Of a stretch of 64,000 nt of DNA, positions 1 to 8,919 are shown in pieces (the first letter of the stretch is position 1; every line of letters begins with the position of its first letter). The stretch is from NCBI GenBank assembly GCA_963764315.1, contig CAVXSB010000006.1, positions 186,001 to 250,000 of the forward strand, in the 5' to 3' direction. Under the pieces are notes generated by a model. The model did not search any database. It saw only the letters and a list, made by a program, of their open reading frames with translations, and was not told the DNA's origin. Made by a program: the position numbers and the translations under genes. Source of the DNA: DATLWN01 sp963764315 (lineage in GTDB: Bacteria > Pseudomonadota > Zetaproteobacteria > Mariprofundales > Mariprofundaceae).

Positions 1-293
1 GCGACGTTGAATTCGGCACGTGGCTGCGCCTGCTTGGCGGCCTGCATGTACCAGTAGAAGGCGCGGGGCTCATTCTTCGCGGTGCCCAGGCCGTTGTCGT
101 GCATCAGTCCGGCATAGAGCTGGGCCACACTGTCTCCGCCTGCGCCCAGACGCTCGAACTCGGCCAGGGCCTCGTGGTAGTGCTGCGCATTGTAGGCTTG
201 GGCGGCCGTGAGCAGGCTGGCCATGGCCGGTGTCGGGGCCAGCGCCAGCATGGCCAGCCCGGCGGCGATGGCGAGGCGCAGGCTAGCGCGCAT
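1..293 (-). CDS. Sel1-repeat (TPR-like) secreted protein, partial
   Basis: Reading the minus strand from the ATG at 293 gives a protein that runs off the left edge, so only about the first 97 residues are present. It opens with a clear signal peptide (positive start, alanine/leucine-rich core, AMA-type cleavage site near residue 25). It continues into an alpha-helical repeat with the Sel1 pattern of small and aromatic residues (AQLYAGLMHDNGLGT then AFYWYMQAAKQ). Sel1 proteins usually scaffold protein-protein contacts in the periplasm; the partner is unknown. The ATG lies inside the last codons of the upstream lipoprotein gene, an 11-nt overlap, so the two are probably translationally coupled. 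The left end is missing. Confidence 0.75.
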   Translation of the reverse strand, partial: MRASLRLAIAAGLAMLALAPTPAMASLLTAAQAYNAQHYHEALAEFERLGAGGDSVAQLYAGLMHDNGLGTAKNEPRAFYWYMQAAKQAQPRAEFNV

Positions 294-714
294 CGGACGG
301 CATGGCCGAGGGGTCGAAATAGTCCTTCTTCGGCGCCAGGCTCAGGTTGACGCGGTGCACGCTGGGGCCGTTCGCCCATGTGACATCGCCGTTCGCCTTG
401 CTGACATGCACCGGCGGCAGACCGTCCATATGGGGGTGGATCGCCGTGCCGCCCGCGATGTCGGCGAGCCAGATCTTGCCGCCGTCGTGGATGTAGACCC
501 GCGGCGCCGGGCCGGTGTCCTTGCCGCCGTAGACGAACAGATAGGCCTCGGCGATGATCTTGGCCTCGTCCATGGCGATGCCGTTGTCGTAGGTGACGCG
601 CTTCAGATCGCCTTGCAGGATCGAGCGGTGCAGGTCGTCGCCCGAGCCGCCGCTGCAGCCCAGCAGGGAGACGGCCACAAGGCAGAAGAGGATGGTGTTT
701 CGCATCGATTTCAT
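283..714 (-). CDS. Putative lipoprotein of unknown function
   Basis: A protein of about 143 residues with a lipoprotein signal peptide: a hydrophobic stretch ending in the lipobox LLGC, with the cysteine near residue 21, followed by serine and glycine. The rest has no domain that I recognise. A TTG further upstream (741) keeps the frame open, but the ATG at 714 (or the one at 705) fits the signal peptide better. Its stop overlaps the start of the Sel1-repeat gene, so they form a two-gene unit in which a lipoprotein precedes a secreted repeat protein. The function is not known. Confidence 0.6.
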   Translation of the reverse strand: MKSMRNTILFCLVAVSLLGCSGGSGDDLHRSILQGDLKRVTYDNGIAMDEAKIIAEAYLFVYGGKDTGPAPRVYIHDGGKIWLADIAGGTAIHPHMDGLPPVHVSKANGDVTWANGPSVHRVNLSLAPKKDYFDPSAMPSDAR

Positions 715-820
715 GGTTCTGCGCCCGTGCTCGAAAGTCAAGCGGGCTGCATGGGGGGCGATGAATGATTCTTCATATGCCGTTCACGGCCATATCATGG
801 CCGATGCGCATATTGGTCAC

Positions 821-904
821 TGTCTGGCGCCACTCCCTCCTCCCCTCCCTAGTGACAGCGCCAGACAAGCAGGCCCCGGAGCAATCCGGGGCCTTTGCTT
901 TTTT
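821..904 (+). ncRNA. Candidate small RNA with C-rich loop and intrinsic terminator
   Basis: In a 243-base gap whose flanking genes both read on the minus strand, the plus strand carries a 10-bp stem (821-830 pairs with 858-867). Its 27-nt loop is pyrimidine-rich and holds several CCTCC runs. A second strong hairpin (872-880 with 885-893) ending in a T tract follows. A terminator with no plus-strand gene ahead of it implies a short plus-strand transcript. CCTCC loops are typical of small RNAs that pair with ribosome-binding sites. CATATT at 809-814 is a possible -10, but no convincing -35 was found. Not identified with any named family. Confidence 0.45.
872..904 (+). terminator. Rho-independent terminator
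   Basis: A perfect 9-bp G+C-rich stem (GGCCCCGGA pairs with TCCGGGGCC) with a GCAA tetraloop is followed by TTTGCTTTTTT. It works in the plus direction and would end the candidate small RNA. Confidence 0.8.
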
Positions 905-957
905 CCGGGGCCTGTTCATACAAGTGATCGCACGCAGCGTTGCAATCCGGCATGGGA

Positions 958-1704
958 CTAAGTCAGGCGGATCTCGGCGGCCATGGGCAGGTGATCGGAG
1001 CAGATGACGGGCAGGGCCTGCAATGAAGTGATCTCCAGGTTCCCGCCTACCAGCACATGATCGATGCGCCGCTGGGGCTTCCAGCTCGGAAAGGTGTCCG
1101 GGATGGGCCCTTCGAACATGCGCAGGCCGGCGGACTCCCGCAGGTGTTCCATCTCTTGCGAATTCGGAGCGCAGTTCATGTCTCCGGCGACGATGATGTC
1201 CGGATGCTGGTGGGCCAGGTGGGCCAGGTAGCGCATCTGGCGCATGCGGCTGCTTTTACGCAGCGAAAGGTGCGTGCAGATGAAGGCGATCGGCCTTCCC
1301 TCCACCTGGAAGGTACATTCCAGCGCCACGCGCCCGTGGCGGGAGCCCGGCAAGCGGTGCTCCACCATATGCGACCAGGGCAGCCTGGAGAGCAGGCCCT
1401 GCGTCATGCAGGCCAGATCCCTGACCTCGCGGGTGATTAGCGCATGCGCATAGGGGAAGTCGGCGTGTCGGGCGATGTAGTCCATCTGGTGGATGTAGCG
1501 GCTGCGGTACGAGCCGGCATCGGCCTCCTGGATGGCGACGATGTCGAAGGGGGAGATGGTGGCGGCGATGCGGTCGAGGTTGCTGTGCGACTGCGAGTGC
1601 GGCATCAGATAGCGCAGGCTGTGCGTGACCACGTGCGAAAGCCGGCAGCTGCCGATGCCGGCCTGGATATTGTAGGTGGCGACGCGCAGGGCTGTCCCGC
1701 TCAT
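958..1704 (-). CDS. Endonuclease/exonuclease/phosphatase (EEP) family protein
   Basis: A 248-residue protein with the motifs of the EEP metal-dependent phosphodiesterase fold in order: TYNIQ near the start, AIQEAD (metal-binding Glu), an internal THLSL, AGDMNC (catalytic Asp/Asn), RIDHVLV and the final SDHLPM histidine. Family members cut DNA, RNA, inositol phosphates or phospholipids, so the substrate cannot be told from sequence. There is no signal peptide, so it is probably cytoplasmic. Its ATG overlaps the rmuC stop by 4 nt (ATGA), making it the third gene of a thioesterase-rmuC-EEP operon. Confidence 0.8.
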   Translation of the reverse strand: MSGTALRVATYNIQAGIGSCRLSHVVTHSLRYLMPHSQSHSNLDRIAATISPFDIVAIQEADAGSYRSRYIHQMDYIARHADFPYAHALITREVRDLACMTQGLLSRLPWSHMVEHRLPGSRHGRVALECTFQVEGRPIAFICTHLSLRKSSRMRQMRYLAHLAHQHPDIIVAGDMNCAPNSQEMEHLRESAGLRMFEGPIPDTFPSWKPQRRIDHVLVGGNLEITSLQALPVICSDHLPMAAEIRLT

Positions 1705-2897
1705 TCGGGTTCGAGCCCGCCTGCCGCTTCCAGCTTCTCGTGCGTCTCCAGGTCGACCTGCTCGATGCGGGTGAAGCGCTGGCTGATCTTCTTGGCCGAG
1801 ATGTGGATGTCTTCCGTATCCTTGTTGGCCTGGCGGATATGAGTGGCGAGCTTGTCGAAGCGCTGGCCGAAGCGTTCGAAGTCGCGGCCCAGCTCGGTCA
1901 GGTGCTTCTGGATGATGTGCACCTGCTCGCGCGTCTCGGCGTCTTTCAGGGCCGCGGCGACGGTGGTCAGAATGGCCATCATCGTCGTCGGGCTGGCCAT
2001 CCACACATGGCGATGCTGTGCCAGCGCCACGAGCTCCGGATGCCGGGCATGCAGCTCGGCGAAGACCGCCTCGGAGGGAATGAACATCATGGCCGAATCG
2101 GTCGTCTCTCCGGGCAGGATGTAGCGCTCCGCAATGTCGATGATGTGTTTGCGCACGTCCTGTTTCAGCTGGGCGCTCGCCTGCCGGCGTTCGGCCTCCG
2201 GCCGCTCCGGATCGACGCTGATCTGGTAGTTCTCCAGCGGGAACTTGGAATCGATGGCCATCTTGCCGATCGGTTCGGGCAGCTTCAGCAGGCAGTCGGC
2301 CCGCCGTCCGTTGGAGAGCGTGGCCTGTAGCTCATAGGCCGCGGCGGGCAGAGCCTGGCTGACGAGCTGGTGCAGCTGCACCTCGCCGAAGGCGCCGCGT
2401 GCGCGCTTGTCGGTCAGCACGTCCTGCAGGGAAACGACGTTCTCGGACAGCTCGGCAATGCGTTCCTGGGCCTTGTCGATCACCGCCAGGCGCGTCAGTA
2501 CGTCGGTGAATACCTTTTGCGTCTTCTCGAAGCCCTGGTTCAGGCGCTCGTCGACCTTGCCGGAGATGCCGTCCAGGCGCCGCTCGGCCATCTGCGACAG
2601 CTCGGCGAAGCGCTGGTTCAGGGTATCGGTCGTGCCCTTCAGCGATAGCTGCACGCTGTCGCTGATGCGCTTGTGGCCTTCCCCGAAGCCCTCGCGCAGG
2701 CTTTCGGAAAGCAGGCGCTGCTTGTGTTCGATGACCTCGCCGAGGCGGGCGACCAGCAGCTCCTGCTCGCCCTGGCGTGCGTCCTCGATACGTTCCAGCC
2801 GCGCGCGCAGGGCGGCCAGACGGGTGAGCAGCAACACCAGCAGCGACAGCATCAGCAGGGCGGTACCGCCGCCGATCCATAGCCAGGGTTGATTCAT
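1701..2897 (-). CDS. rmuC: DNA recombination protein RmuC
   Basis: A 398-residue protein with an N-terminal membrane segment (about residues 8-25), a long coiled coil (about 30-170) and the conserved RmuC domain (about 180-360). Recognisable stretches are RGAFGEVQLH, AIDSKFPLENY and MFIPSEAVFAEL. RmuC limits inversions at short inverted repeats and is thought to be a nuclease-like protein. The start is the ATG that overlaps the stop of the upstream thioesterase gene by 4 nt; longer open frame upstream in the same frame is not homologous. It is translationally coupled on both sides. Confidence 0.93.
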   Translation of the reverse strand: MNQPWLWIGGGTALLMLSLLVLLLTRLAALRARLERIEDARQGEQELLVARLGEVIEHKQRLLSESLREGFGEGHKRISDSVQLSLKGTTDTLNQRFAELSQMAERRLDGISGKVDERLNQGFEKTQKVFTDVLTRLAVIDKAQERIAELSENVVSLQDVLTDKRARGAFGEVQLHQLVSQALPAAAYELQATLSNGRRADCLLKLPEPIGKMAIDSKFPLENYQISVDPERPEAERRQASAQLKQDVRKHIIDIAERYILPGETTDSAMMFIPSEAVFAELHARHPELVALAQHRHVWMASPTTMMAILTTVAAALKDAETREQVHIIQKHLTELGRDFERFGQRFDKLATHIRQANKDTEDIHISAKKISQRFTRIEQVDLETHEKLEAAGGLEPE

Positions 2898-3343
2898 GGG
2901 CGTGTCCCCAAAAAGTCGGAGCGCAGGGTTTGCATGCGTGCCTGCAGCGCCTGCGCCTCTTCCGTGTCGGCGACGATGGCCGGCACCGGGGCCGGTGCCC
3001 CGTGGGCGTCGACGGCGACATAGACGTAGACGGCATCCATGATGTCCTCCCCGGCCAGCGTCATGCGCACCGGAACCCACAAGCTGGTGCGGCCGGTCAG
3101 GGCGACCCTGGCTTCGATGTCGAGTTGCATGCCGGTCGCAGCACCCCGGTAGAAGCGGGCCTGATGCACGCCGACGGTCAGGCAGCGCCCTCCGGCATGG
3201 CGATGCGCGGCAAGGAAGCCGATCTCGTCGGCCAGCGTCAGCAGGCGGCCGCCATGGATGGAACCATACTGATTCATATCCTGCGCCCGTATATGGTAGC
3301 TGATGCAGGTGAGGCTGTCGCCGATGCGCTTGTCCATACGCAT
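2894..3343 (-). CDS. Acyl-CoA thioesterase, YciA/hotdog family
   Basis: A 149-residue single hotdog-domain protein. NQYGSIHGGRLLTLADE matches the YciA/BACH-type active-site region (asparagine then GG and an acidic residue on the central helix), and GRTSLWVPVRM and AVYVYVAVD are the later strands. It would hydrolyse acyl-CoA thioesters in the cytoplasm; chain-length preference cannot be read. It is the first gene of an operon with rmuC and the EEP gene. A minus-strand TACAAT (complement of 3356-3361) is a plausible -10 about 12 nt before the ATG. A second in-frame ATG two codons in is also possible. Confidence 0.82.
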   Translation of the reverse strand: MRMDKRIGDSLTCISYHIRAQDMNQYGSIHGGRLLTLADEIGFLAAHRHAGGRCLTVGVHQARFYRGAATGMQLDIEARVALTGRTSLWVPVRMTLAGEDIMDAVYVYVAVDAHGAPAPVPAIVADTEEAQALQARMQTLRSDFLGTRP

Positions 3344-3425
3344 GACAATGTAGTGATTGTAGGCGAGGAAGGATACCCGGCTTGCCGTGCGGGTACGCCT
3401 GCAGGCCCGTGCCCAGAAGCAATTG

Positions 3426-3455
3426 CTGACGTCCCCGACGGGGCGCTGCTACACT
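3426..3455 (+). promoter_or_regulatory. Putative promoter of the DUF4390-ntrYX-trkAH operon
   Basis: TACACT at 3450-3455 is a good -10 and ends 7 nt before the ATG at 3463. CTGACG at 3426-3431 is a weak -35 with an 18-nt spacer. Transcription would start at or almost at the start codon. Confidence 0.4.
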
Positions 3456-3462
3456 GGCGGCC

Positions 3463-4029
3463 ATGGACGCGCGGGTCGGACGGGTTGCTGTACACTGCCG
3501 TAGGGCCGCATGGGCGCTGCTGTTGGCCGTAATCGCGTGGGCGCCTGTGGCCTGGGCGGGCCAGGAAGCGGTGGCCCTGCATGCGGATATCGAGAAGGAC
3601 GTCATCTATTGCGACGTGCAACTCGGTCAGAATCCCAAGGCCCTTGCCGCGGCCCTGAGCGACGGTACGCAGGTGACCTTCACCTGGACCGTCAAGGTCT
3701 ACGAGGTCAAGCCCTACTGGTTCGACTCGGAGGTGGCCAGCGTGCATGTCGTGCATCAGGTCGTCCCGGACCTGGTGACCCGTCGGTGGCTGCTGGCCGA
3801 TCGCACCACGGGTATCCATCGACGCACCGGATCGCTGCAGGAGGCGGTGGATTTCCTGACAAAGCTGCAGCATTTCCCGGTGATCGACCGCAGCCTGTTG
3901 AGTCCCGGCAAGAATTATCTCCTCGAGATTCAGCTGGCGGTGGACAAGGGCGAGATCGAGCGTGGTTGGTGGACCCGCCTTTGGGGTCATGAACAGACCA
4001 CCGGCACCCTGGCTTTCTCACTTCCATGA
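3463..4029 (+). CDS. DUF4390 periplasmic protein upstream of ntrY
   Basis: A 188-residue protein with a signal peptide (hydrophobic core about 15-30, cleavage after AWA) and then a beta-rich domain of the DUF4390 family. Characteristic stretches are LSDGTQVTFTWTVKVY, LVTRRWLLADR and NYLLEIQLAVDKGEIE. DUF4390 genes are known to sit directly before ntrY-like sensor kinases in beta- and gammaproteobacteria, and here its stop overlaps the kinase ATG by 4 nt. A role in signal input or envelope maturation for the kinase is an inference from this linkage; the molecular function is not established. Confidence 0.85.
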   Translation: MDARVGRVAVHCRRAAWALLLAVIAWAPVAWAGQEAVALHADIEKDVIYCDVQLGQNPKALAAALSDGTQVTFTWTVKVYEVKPYWFDSEVASVHVVHQVVPDLVTRRWLLADRTTGIHRRTGSLQEAVDFLTKLQHFPVIDRSLLSPGKNYLLEIQLAVDKGEIERGWWTRLWGHEQTTGTLAFSLP

Positions 4030-6167
4030 AATTCGGCTGGATGAAGATCCTGCCCTTCGTCATGGCCGTGCTGCTGTTCGGCCTGGCGCTGGCCCTTTGG
4101 CCGACCACGCACGGCGAGCTGCTGGCCTGGATCAATATCGCGCTGTTGATCCTGATGGCGTTGCTGGTTTTCCGCTACGGCGTGCGCCTGGTGCGGGAGC
4201 GCGGGGAATCGCGGCCGGGATCGCGGTTGCGCGCCAAGCTCGTCATGGCGCTGGTCGGTATGCTGATGGTGCCGTCGATGATCCTGCAGCTTGCCGCTTC
4301 GCAGATGGTGGAGCGCGGCATGGACGTCTGGTTCGATGTGCGCGTCGATACGCTGCTCGATCGTGCCCTGGGGCTGGCACAGGGCTTCTATACCCGCATC
4401 GATACGGAGCTCGAGCACAGCCTGCGCAATTACATGTCCGATACCGCGTTGTTGTCCGCCATGGACGACCAGAATTTTTCGGCCATCGCTTCCCGGCTGT
4501 CGGACATTCGCACCAAGGAGGGATGGCAGAGCTTGCAGCTGTTCGATGCCAGCGAGCGGCTGATCGCCGGCGTCGATGCCGAATCGCTGAGCACGCTGAC
4601 CGCCGCGCCCCTGAGCGATGCGGCGCGCTCGGCCATGACGCTGGGACGCGTGGTCACCGAGACGCAGCAGGCTGACGGCAAGGAATCCATCGTCGGCTAT
4701 GCGCCGCTGCGCACCCCCCAAGGCCTGATCGGGCTTTTGCGTGCCGAGGTGCAGCTTCCGGAGAACGTGGTGCAAACCTCGCGCATGGTCGAGGAGGATT
4801 ACAAGACCTACCGGGAGCTCGAACGCAACCGCCAGTCGATTCGGGATCTGTTCGTGCACGTGATGCTGCTGGTGACGCTGCTCGTGGTGCTGGTGGCCGG
4901 CATCGTGGCGCTGATCTTCGCCCGCCGGTTGACGGCGCCGATCGGTGAGCTCGCCCATGCCCTGGGCCGGGTCACCGAGGGCGATCTGACGGTGTCCATC
5001 CCCGAGGCGCCGCAGGATGAGCTGGGATCGCTGGTGCGCTCGTTCAACCGCATGGCCTCCCGCCTCCGGGAGAATGTGCAGGCCCTGGAACGGGTGCAGG
5101 ACGACCTGACCGAGGCCCTGACCAGCAGTCGCCAGCGCCAGTACGTGCTCGAGACCCTGCTTGGCAATCTGCAGTCCGGCGTGTTGCTGGCCGATGGGGA
5201 CGGGCGCGTGCGGCTGGTCAACCACTCCTTCAAGGCCCTGCTGCATTTGCCGGAGGATTGGGGAGTCGGCAGCGAGGTGCGCATGGGATTCGTCGGCCGT
5301 CTGCAGCCTGTCGGGACCTTCTACGAGGATCTGGCCGGCCATGCGGACGGGGATCTGCAGCAGGAATTCGAGCTGATGCTCGGCCAGCGTCCCGTGCATA
5401 TCCTGGCGCGCGGCGTGCGCCTGACGCTGGTGGGCACGGCCCGTTTCTCCGGCCTGCTCCTGGTGCTCGACGACATCAGCTCCCTGGCCGAGGCCCAGCG
5501 CAGCAAGGCCTGGGCAGAGGTGGCCCAGCGCCTGGCGCACGAGATCAAGAACCCGCTGACGCCGATCAAGCTGGCGGCCGAGCGCCTGCAGCGGCGTTTC
5601 CGTGCCGGTGCCAGCGATACGGCGGTGTTCGACACCTGCACGCAGGCCATCATCGGCCAGGTGGAGCGCATGCAGCGCCTGATCGCCGATTTTTCCATGC
5701 TGGCGCGCATGCCCAAGCCGCGTATTCAGGATGCCTCGATCCGCGACATCGTGCGGGAGATGCATGAGCTGTTCAGCGCCTATGGGCGCGTCGAGGTCAA
5801 GGTACCGGACGAGGACGTGGTCTGCGAATGCGATCCGGACCAGATCAAACAGATCCTGATCAATCTCCTCGACAACGGCCTGGCCGCCACGGCGGAGCAC
5901 GGTTCGGTGCGCCTGCATGCGCTGTCGAAGGACGGCATGGTCGAGTTCCATGTGCAGGATGACGGCATCGGCATCCCCGGGGAGGCCAGGAAGAATATTT
6001 TCGACGACTATTATTCGACGAAGTCCAGCGGTTCCGGCCTCGGCCTGTCGATTGCGCGGCGCATTGCCGAGGATCACGGCGGGGAGCTGGTGCTGTTGTC
6101 GCAGGCGCAACCCACGCACTTCTGCTTGCGACTTCCCATATCGCATACGAGCATGGCCCAGATATGA
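4026..6167 (+). CDS. ntrY: NtrY-like membrane sensor histidine kinase
   Basis: A 713-residue kinase. Three membrane segments lie in the first 90 residues, followed by a periplasmic sensor region (about 100-270), a fourth membrane segment (about 277-299), HAMP (about 300-352), PAS (about 370-480) and a HisKA/HATPase core. The H box is RLAHEIKNPLTPIKL with the phosphorylated His near residue 505; the N box is LINLLDNGL, G1 is DDGIGIP and G2 GSGLGLSIA. This matches the NtrY architecture. It would phosphorylate the NtrX regulator encoded next, with a 4-nt overlap. NtrYX systems are tied to nitrogen and redox or respiratory control in other proteobacteria; the stimulus here is unknown. Confidence 0.93.
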   Translation: MKFGWMKILPFVMAVLLFGLALALWPTTHGELLAWINIALLILMALLVFRYGVRLVRERGESRPGSRLRAKLVMALVGMLMVPSMILQLAASQMVERGMDVWFDVRVDTLLDRALGLAQGFYTRIDTELEHSLRNYMSDTALLSAMDDQNFSAIASRLSDIRTKEGWQSLQLFDASERLIAGVDAESLSTLTAAPLSDAARSAMTLGRVVTETQQADGKESIVGYAPLRTPQGLIGLLRAEVQLPENVVQTSRMVEEDYKTYRELERNRQSIRDLFVHVMLLVTLLVVLVAGIVALIFARRLTAPIGELAHALGRVTEGDLTVSIPEAPQDELGSLVRSFNRMASRLRENVQALERVQDDLTEALTSSRQRQYVLETLLGNLQSGVLLADGDGRVRLVNHSFKALLHLPEDWGVGSEVRMGFVGRLQPVGTFYEDLAGHADGDLQQEFELMLGQRPVHILARGVRLTLVGTARFSGLLLVLDDISSLAEAQRSKAWAEVAQRLAHEIKNPLTPIKLAAERLQRRFRAGASDTAVFDTCTQAIIGQVERMQRLIADFSMLARMPKPRIQDASIRDIVREMHELFSAYGRVEVKVPDEDVVCECDPDQIKQILINLLDNGLAATAEHGSVRLHALSKDGMVEFHVQDDGIGIPGEARKNIFDDYYSTKSSGSGLGLSIARRIAEDHGGELVLLSQAQPTHFCLRLPISHTSMAQI

Positions 6168-7549
6168 GTGCGCACGTGATGATCGTCGATGACGAGCGGC
6201 CGATCCGCGAGTCCCTGCAGGGGCTTCTTGAGGATGAGGGATACGCGGTCGTCTGTGCCGCCTCCGGCGAGGAGGCGGTGGCGCGTTTCCGTAAGCAGCC
6301 CGTGGACTGCATCGTGCTGGACATCTGGATGCCCGGCATCGATGGCCTGGAGACGATGAACCGCATCCAGCAGATGGATTCGGAGGTGCCGGTGATCGTC
6401 ATGTCCGGCCATGCCACCATCGATACCGCCGTACGGGCCACCCGCCAGGGCGCTTATGACTTCCTCGAAAAGCCGTTGTCTTCCGAGCGTCTGCTGATCC
6501 TGCTGCGCAACGCCGTGGAGAAGCGCCGCCTGGAACTCGAGAACGACGATTTGAAGCAGAGCATGCGTACGCAGAGCCGCGAGGAGCTGATCGGCGGGTC
6601 CGCCGCCATCCAGGAGATCATGGCGCTGCTCCGGCGCGTGGCCCCGACCGACGCGCCGGTCCTGCTGTTGGGCGAGCACGGCACCGGCAAGCGCGTGGCC
6701 GCACGCCTGCTGCACACCCTGTCCCGCCGCGCTACCGGTGCCTTTGTCGAGGTCAATACCGCCAGCGTGCCCGAATCGCGCATGGAGTCGGAGCTGTTCG
6801 GCCACGAGAAGGGGGCCTTCACCGGCGCCCTGCATGCGCAGCGCGGACGCTTCGAGATGGCCAATAACGGCAGCATCTATTTCGACGAGATCTGCGAGCT
6901 GGGCCTCGGCACGCAGGCCAAGGTGCTGCGCGTGCTGCAGGAGCGCGCGATCCAGCGCCTGGGCAATCCGGCGCCGCTGTCTGCCGATGTGCGGCTGGTC
7001 GCCGCCAGCGCCCGCGACCTGGATCGGGAATTGCGTGAGGAGAATCTGCGCGAGGATTTCTATTATCGGCTGAATGTGGTGTCGATTCGTATGCCGCCAC
7101 TGCGCGAACGGGTGGGGGATATGCCGGAGATCGTCGAGGTGCTGGCCTCCGAGCAGGCCCATGCCCTGGGTGGCGTGCCGGTTCGTTTTTCCCCGGATGC
7201 CGTCGCCGCCATGCAGTCCTACCCCTGGCCCGGAAATCTGCGCGAACTGCGCAACTACATCGAGCGCTGCCATATCCTGACGCCGGGCGAGGAGATCAGC
7301 CCGGACAATATGTTGCCGCTCGACCAATCCAGGCAGCCGCTACAGTCCGCTGCAGGCCGCCGCCAGGAATATGCCGGCAGCTTCCACCAGGCACGCGACA
7401 ACTTCGAACGCAGCTTTTTGCTTCACTATCTGGAAAAAAACCAATGGAATATCAGCCGTACGGCGGGGGACATCGGTATGGAGCGCAGCCAGCTGCATCG
7501 TAAGATCCGCGCCTTCGGGCTGACGCCATCGGCAAGGAAGGACGAATGA
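6164..7549 (+). CDS. ntrX: NtrX-like sigma-54 response regulator
   Basis: A 461-residue regulator with a receiver domain (phospho-acceptor D53 in LDIWMPG), an AAA+ domain (about 135-375) and a C-terminal Fis-type helix-turn-helix (NISRTAGDIGMERSQLHRKI). The sigma-54 contact loop GAFTGA is intact at about residues 216-221, and the arginine-finger region REDFYYRLNV is present. The Walker A loop reads GEHGTGKR instead of the usual GESGTGKE but keeps the lysine; Walker B is IYFDEI. It should be an active sigma-54 activator, unlike NtrX proteins that have lost GAFTGA. Its start overlaps ntrY and its stop overlaps trkA. Confidence 0.93.
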   Translation: MSAHVMIVDDERPIRESLQGLLEDEGYAVVCAASGEEAVARFRKQPVDCIVLDIWMPGIDGLETMNRIQQMDSEVPVIVMSGHATIDTAVRATRQGAYDFLEKPLSSERLLILLRNAVEKRRLELENDDLKQSMRTQSREELIGGSAAIQEIMALLRRVAPTDAPVLLLGEHGTGKRVAARLLHTLSRRATGAFVEVNTASVPESRMESELFGHEKGAFTGALHAQRGRFEMANNGSIYFDEICELGLGTQAKVLRVLQERAIQRLGNPAPLSADVRLVAASARDLDRELREENLREDFYYRLNVVSIRMPPLRERVGDMPEIVEVLASEQAHALGGVPVRFSPDAVAAMQSYPWPGNLRELRNYIERCHILTPGEEISPDNMLPLDQSRQPLQSAAGRRQEYAGSFHQARDNFERSFLLHYLEKNQWNISRTAGDIGMERSQLHRKIRAFGLTPSARKDE

Positions 7550-8916
7550 ACATCCTGGTACTGGGCGCTGGCGAGGTCGGCTTCAACCTGGCGCGGCGTC
7601 TGTCGCTGGAAGGCAACGATGTCGTCGTCGTCGATCAAGATGCCGAGCGGCTGCAGCGCGTCGCCGACTCGATGGACGTGCGCACGGAGCTCGGCCATGC
7701 CTCGCACCCCTCCGTGCTGGAGCGGGCAGGGGCGGGCAACGCCGACCTGCTGATCGCCGCCACCACCAACGACGAGGTCAATATGGTGGCCTGCCAGGTA
7801 GCGCATACGCTGTTCAATGTGCCCACCAAGATGGCCCGCCTGCGCGAGTCCGATTACACCAATAACGCCTCGCTGTTCGCCCGCGACGAGATGGCCATCG
7901 ATCTGGTGATCTCGCCGGAGACCGAGGCAGCCAAGTCCATCATCAAGCGCTTCCAGATCTCGTCGGCCGTCGATGCCCAGGACTTCGCCGAAGGGAAGGT
8001 GCAGCTGTTGGGCCTGCAGGTGCCGCCGAAGGGGGCGCTGGCCGGCATCTCGCTGGCCGATCTCGACGAGGTGTTGGGCGACGTGCGTGCCTATGTGGTG
8101 GCGCACGAGCACAACCACCGTTGGCGCGTGCCGGACTCCTCGGCGGTGCTGCTGGCCGGCGACCACATCTATGTGGCCATCGACCGCCAGTATGTGCAGC
8201 GCTTTCTGGCCATGAGCAGTTCCCAGCCCGCACCGGGGCTGGGCCGGCACGTGATGATGGTCGGCGGCGGTCATGTCGGCTATGTGGTGGCCCGGGAGCT
8301 GGAGCAGCTCGGGGTGTCGCTGAAGGTGATCGAGTTCAATCAGGCGCGCGCCGAGTGGCTGTCCGAGCGCCTCGGCCGCAGCGTGGTCATCCACGGCGAT
8401 GCCATCGACCGGGAGCTCTTGGAGCAGGAGTCGGTGGACCGCATGGACCATTTCATGGCCCTGACCAACGACGACGAGACCAACATCCTGGCCAGCCTGA
8501 TCGCCCGCCAGTACAAGGTGCCGCACATCATCACCCTGGTGAACCGGGACATCTATTCGGACCTGGTGCGCCAGATCGGCCTGAACGTGACGGTGTCGCC
8601 GAAGTTCACGACCTTCTCGGCCATCATGCGCCACGTGCGCAAGGGACGCATCCTCGGCACCTCTCCGCTCGGCGACGGCACGCTGGAGGTCATCGAGGCC
8701 GAGGCGCTGCAGACCTCGGATATCCTGAACATCCCGCTTGCGGAGCTGAAGCTGCCGGGCAGCACGGTGGTCGGGGCCATCCTGCGCAATGAGGCGGTGA
8801 TCATCCCGGACGGCAAGACGCGCATCCGCCCGCACGACCGCGTCATCATGGTCACGCAAAGCACCTGTATGCGTGCCGTCGAGAAGCTGTTCGAAGTGCA
8901 TCTGGAATTCTTTTAA
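7546..8916 (+). CDS. trkA: Trk potassium uptake regulator TrkA
   Basis: A 456-residue cytoplasmic protein made of two RCK halves, each a Rossmann TrkA_N domain plus a TrkA_C domain. The two nucleotide-binding loops are LGAGEVGFNLA at the start and VGGGHVGYVVA near residue 240, each followed by an acidic residue at the end of the next strand. It forms the NAD(H)/ATP-gated ring on the TrkH channel. The ATG overlaps the ntrX stop by 4 nt and trkH follows after 3 nt, so potassium uptake is in the same transcript as the two-component system. Confidence 0.96.
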   Translation: MNILVLGAGEVGFNLARRLSLEGNDVVVVDQDAERLQRVADSMDVRTELGHASHPSVLERAGAGNADLLIAATTNDEVNMVACQVAHTLFNVPTKMARLRESDYTNNASLFARDEMAIDLVISPETEAAKSIIKRFQISSAVDAQDFAEGKVQLLGLQVPPKGALAGISLADLDEVLGDVRAYVVAHEHNHRWRVPDSSAVLLAGDHIYVAIDRQYVQRFLAMSSSQPAPGLGRHVMMVGGGHVGYVVARELEQLGVSLKVIEFNQARAEWLSERLGRSVVIHGDAIDRELLEQESVDRMDHFMALTNDDETNILASLIARQYKVPHIITLVNRDIYSDLVRQIGLNVTVSPKFTTFSAIMRHVRKGRILGTSPLGDGTLEVIEAEALQTSDILNIPLAELKLPGSTVVGAILRNEAVIIPDGKTRIRPHDRVIMVTQSTCMRAVEKLFEVHLEFF

Positions 8917-8919
8917 GCC

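Noticed and set aside
3987..6146. 719-codon open frame on the minus strand
   Set aside because: It is the antisense of ntrY; long antisense frames arise from G+C-rich codon bias, and its composition (His, Gln, Arg rich) is not protein-like.
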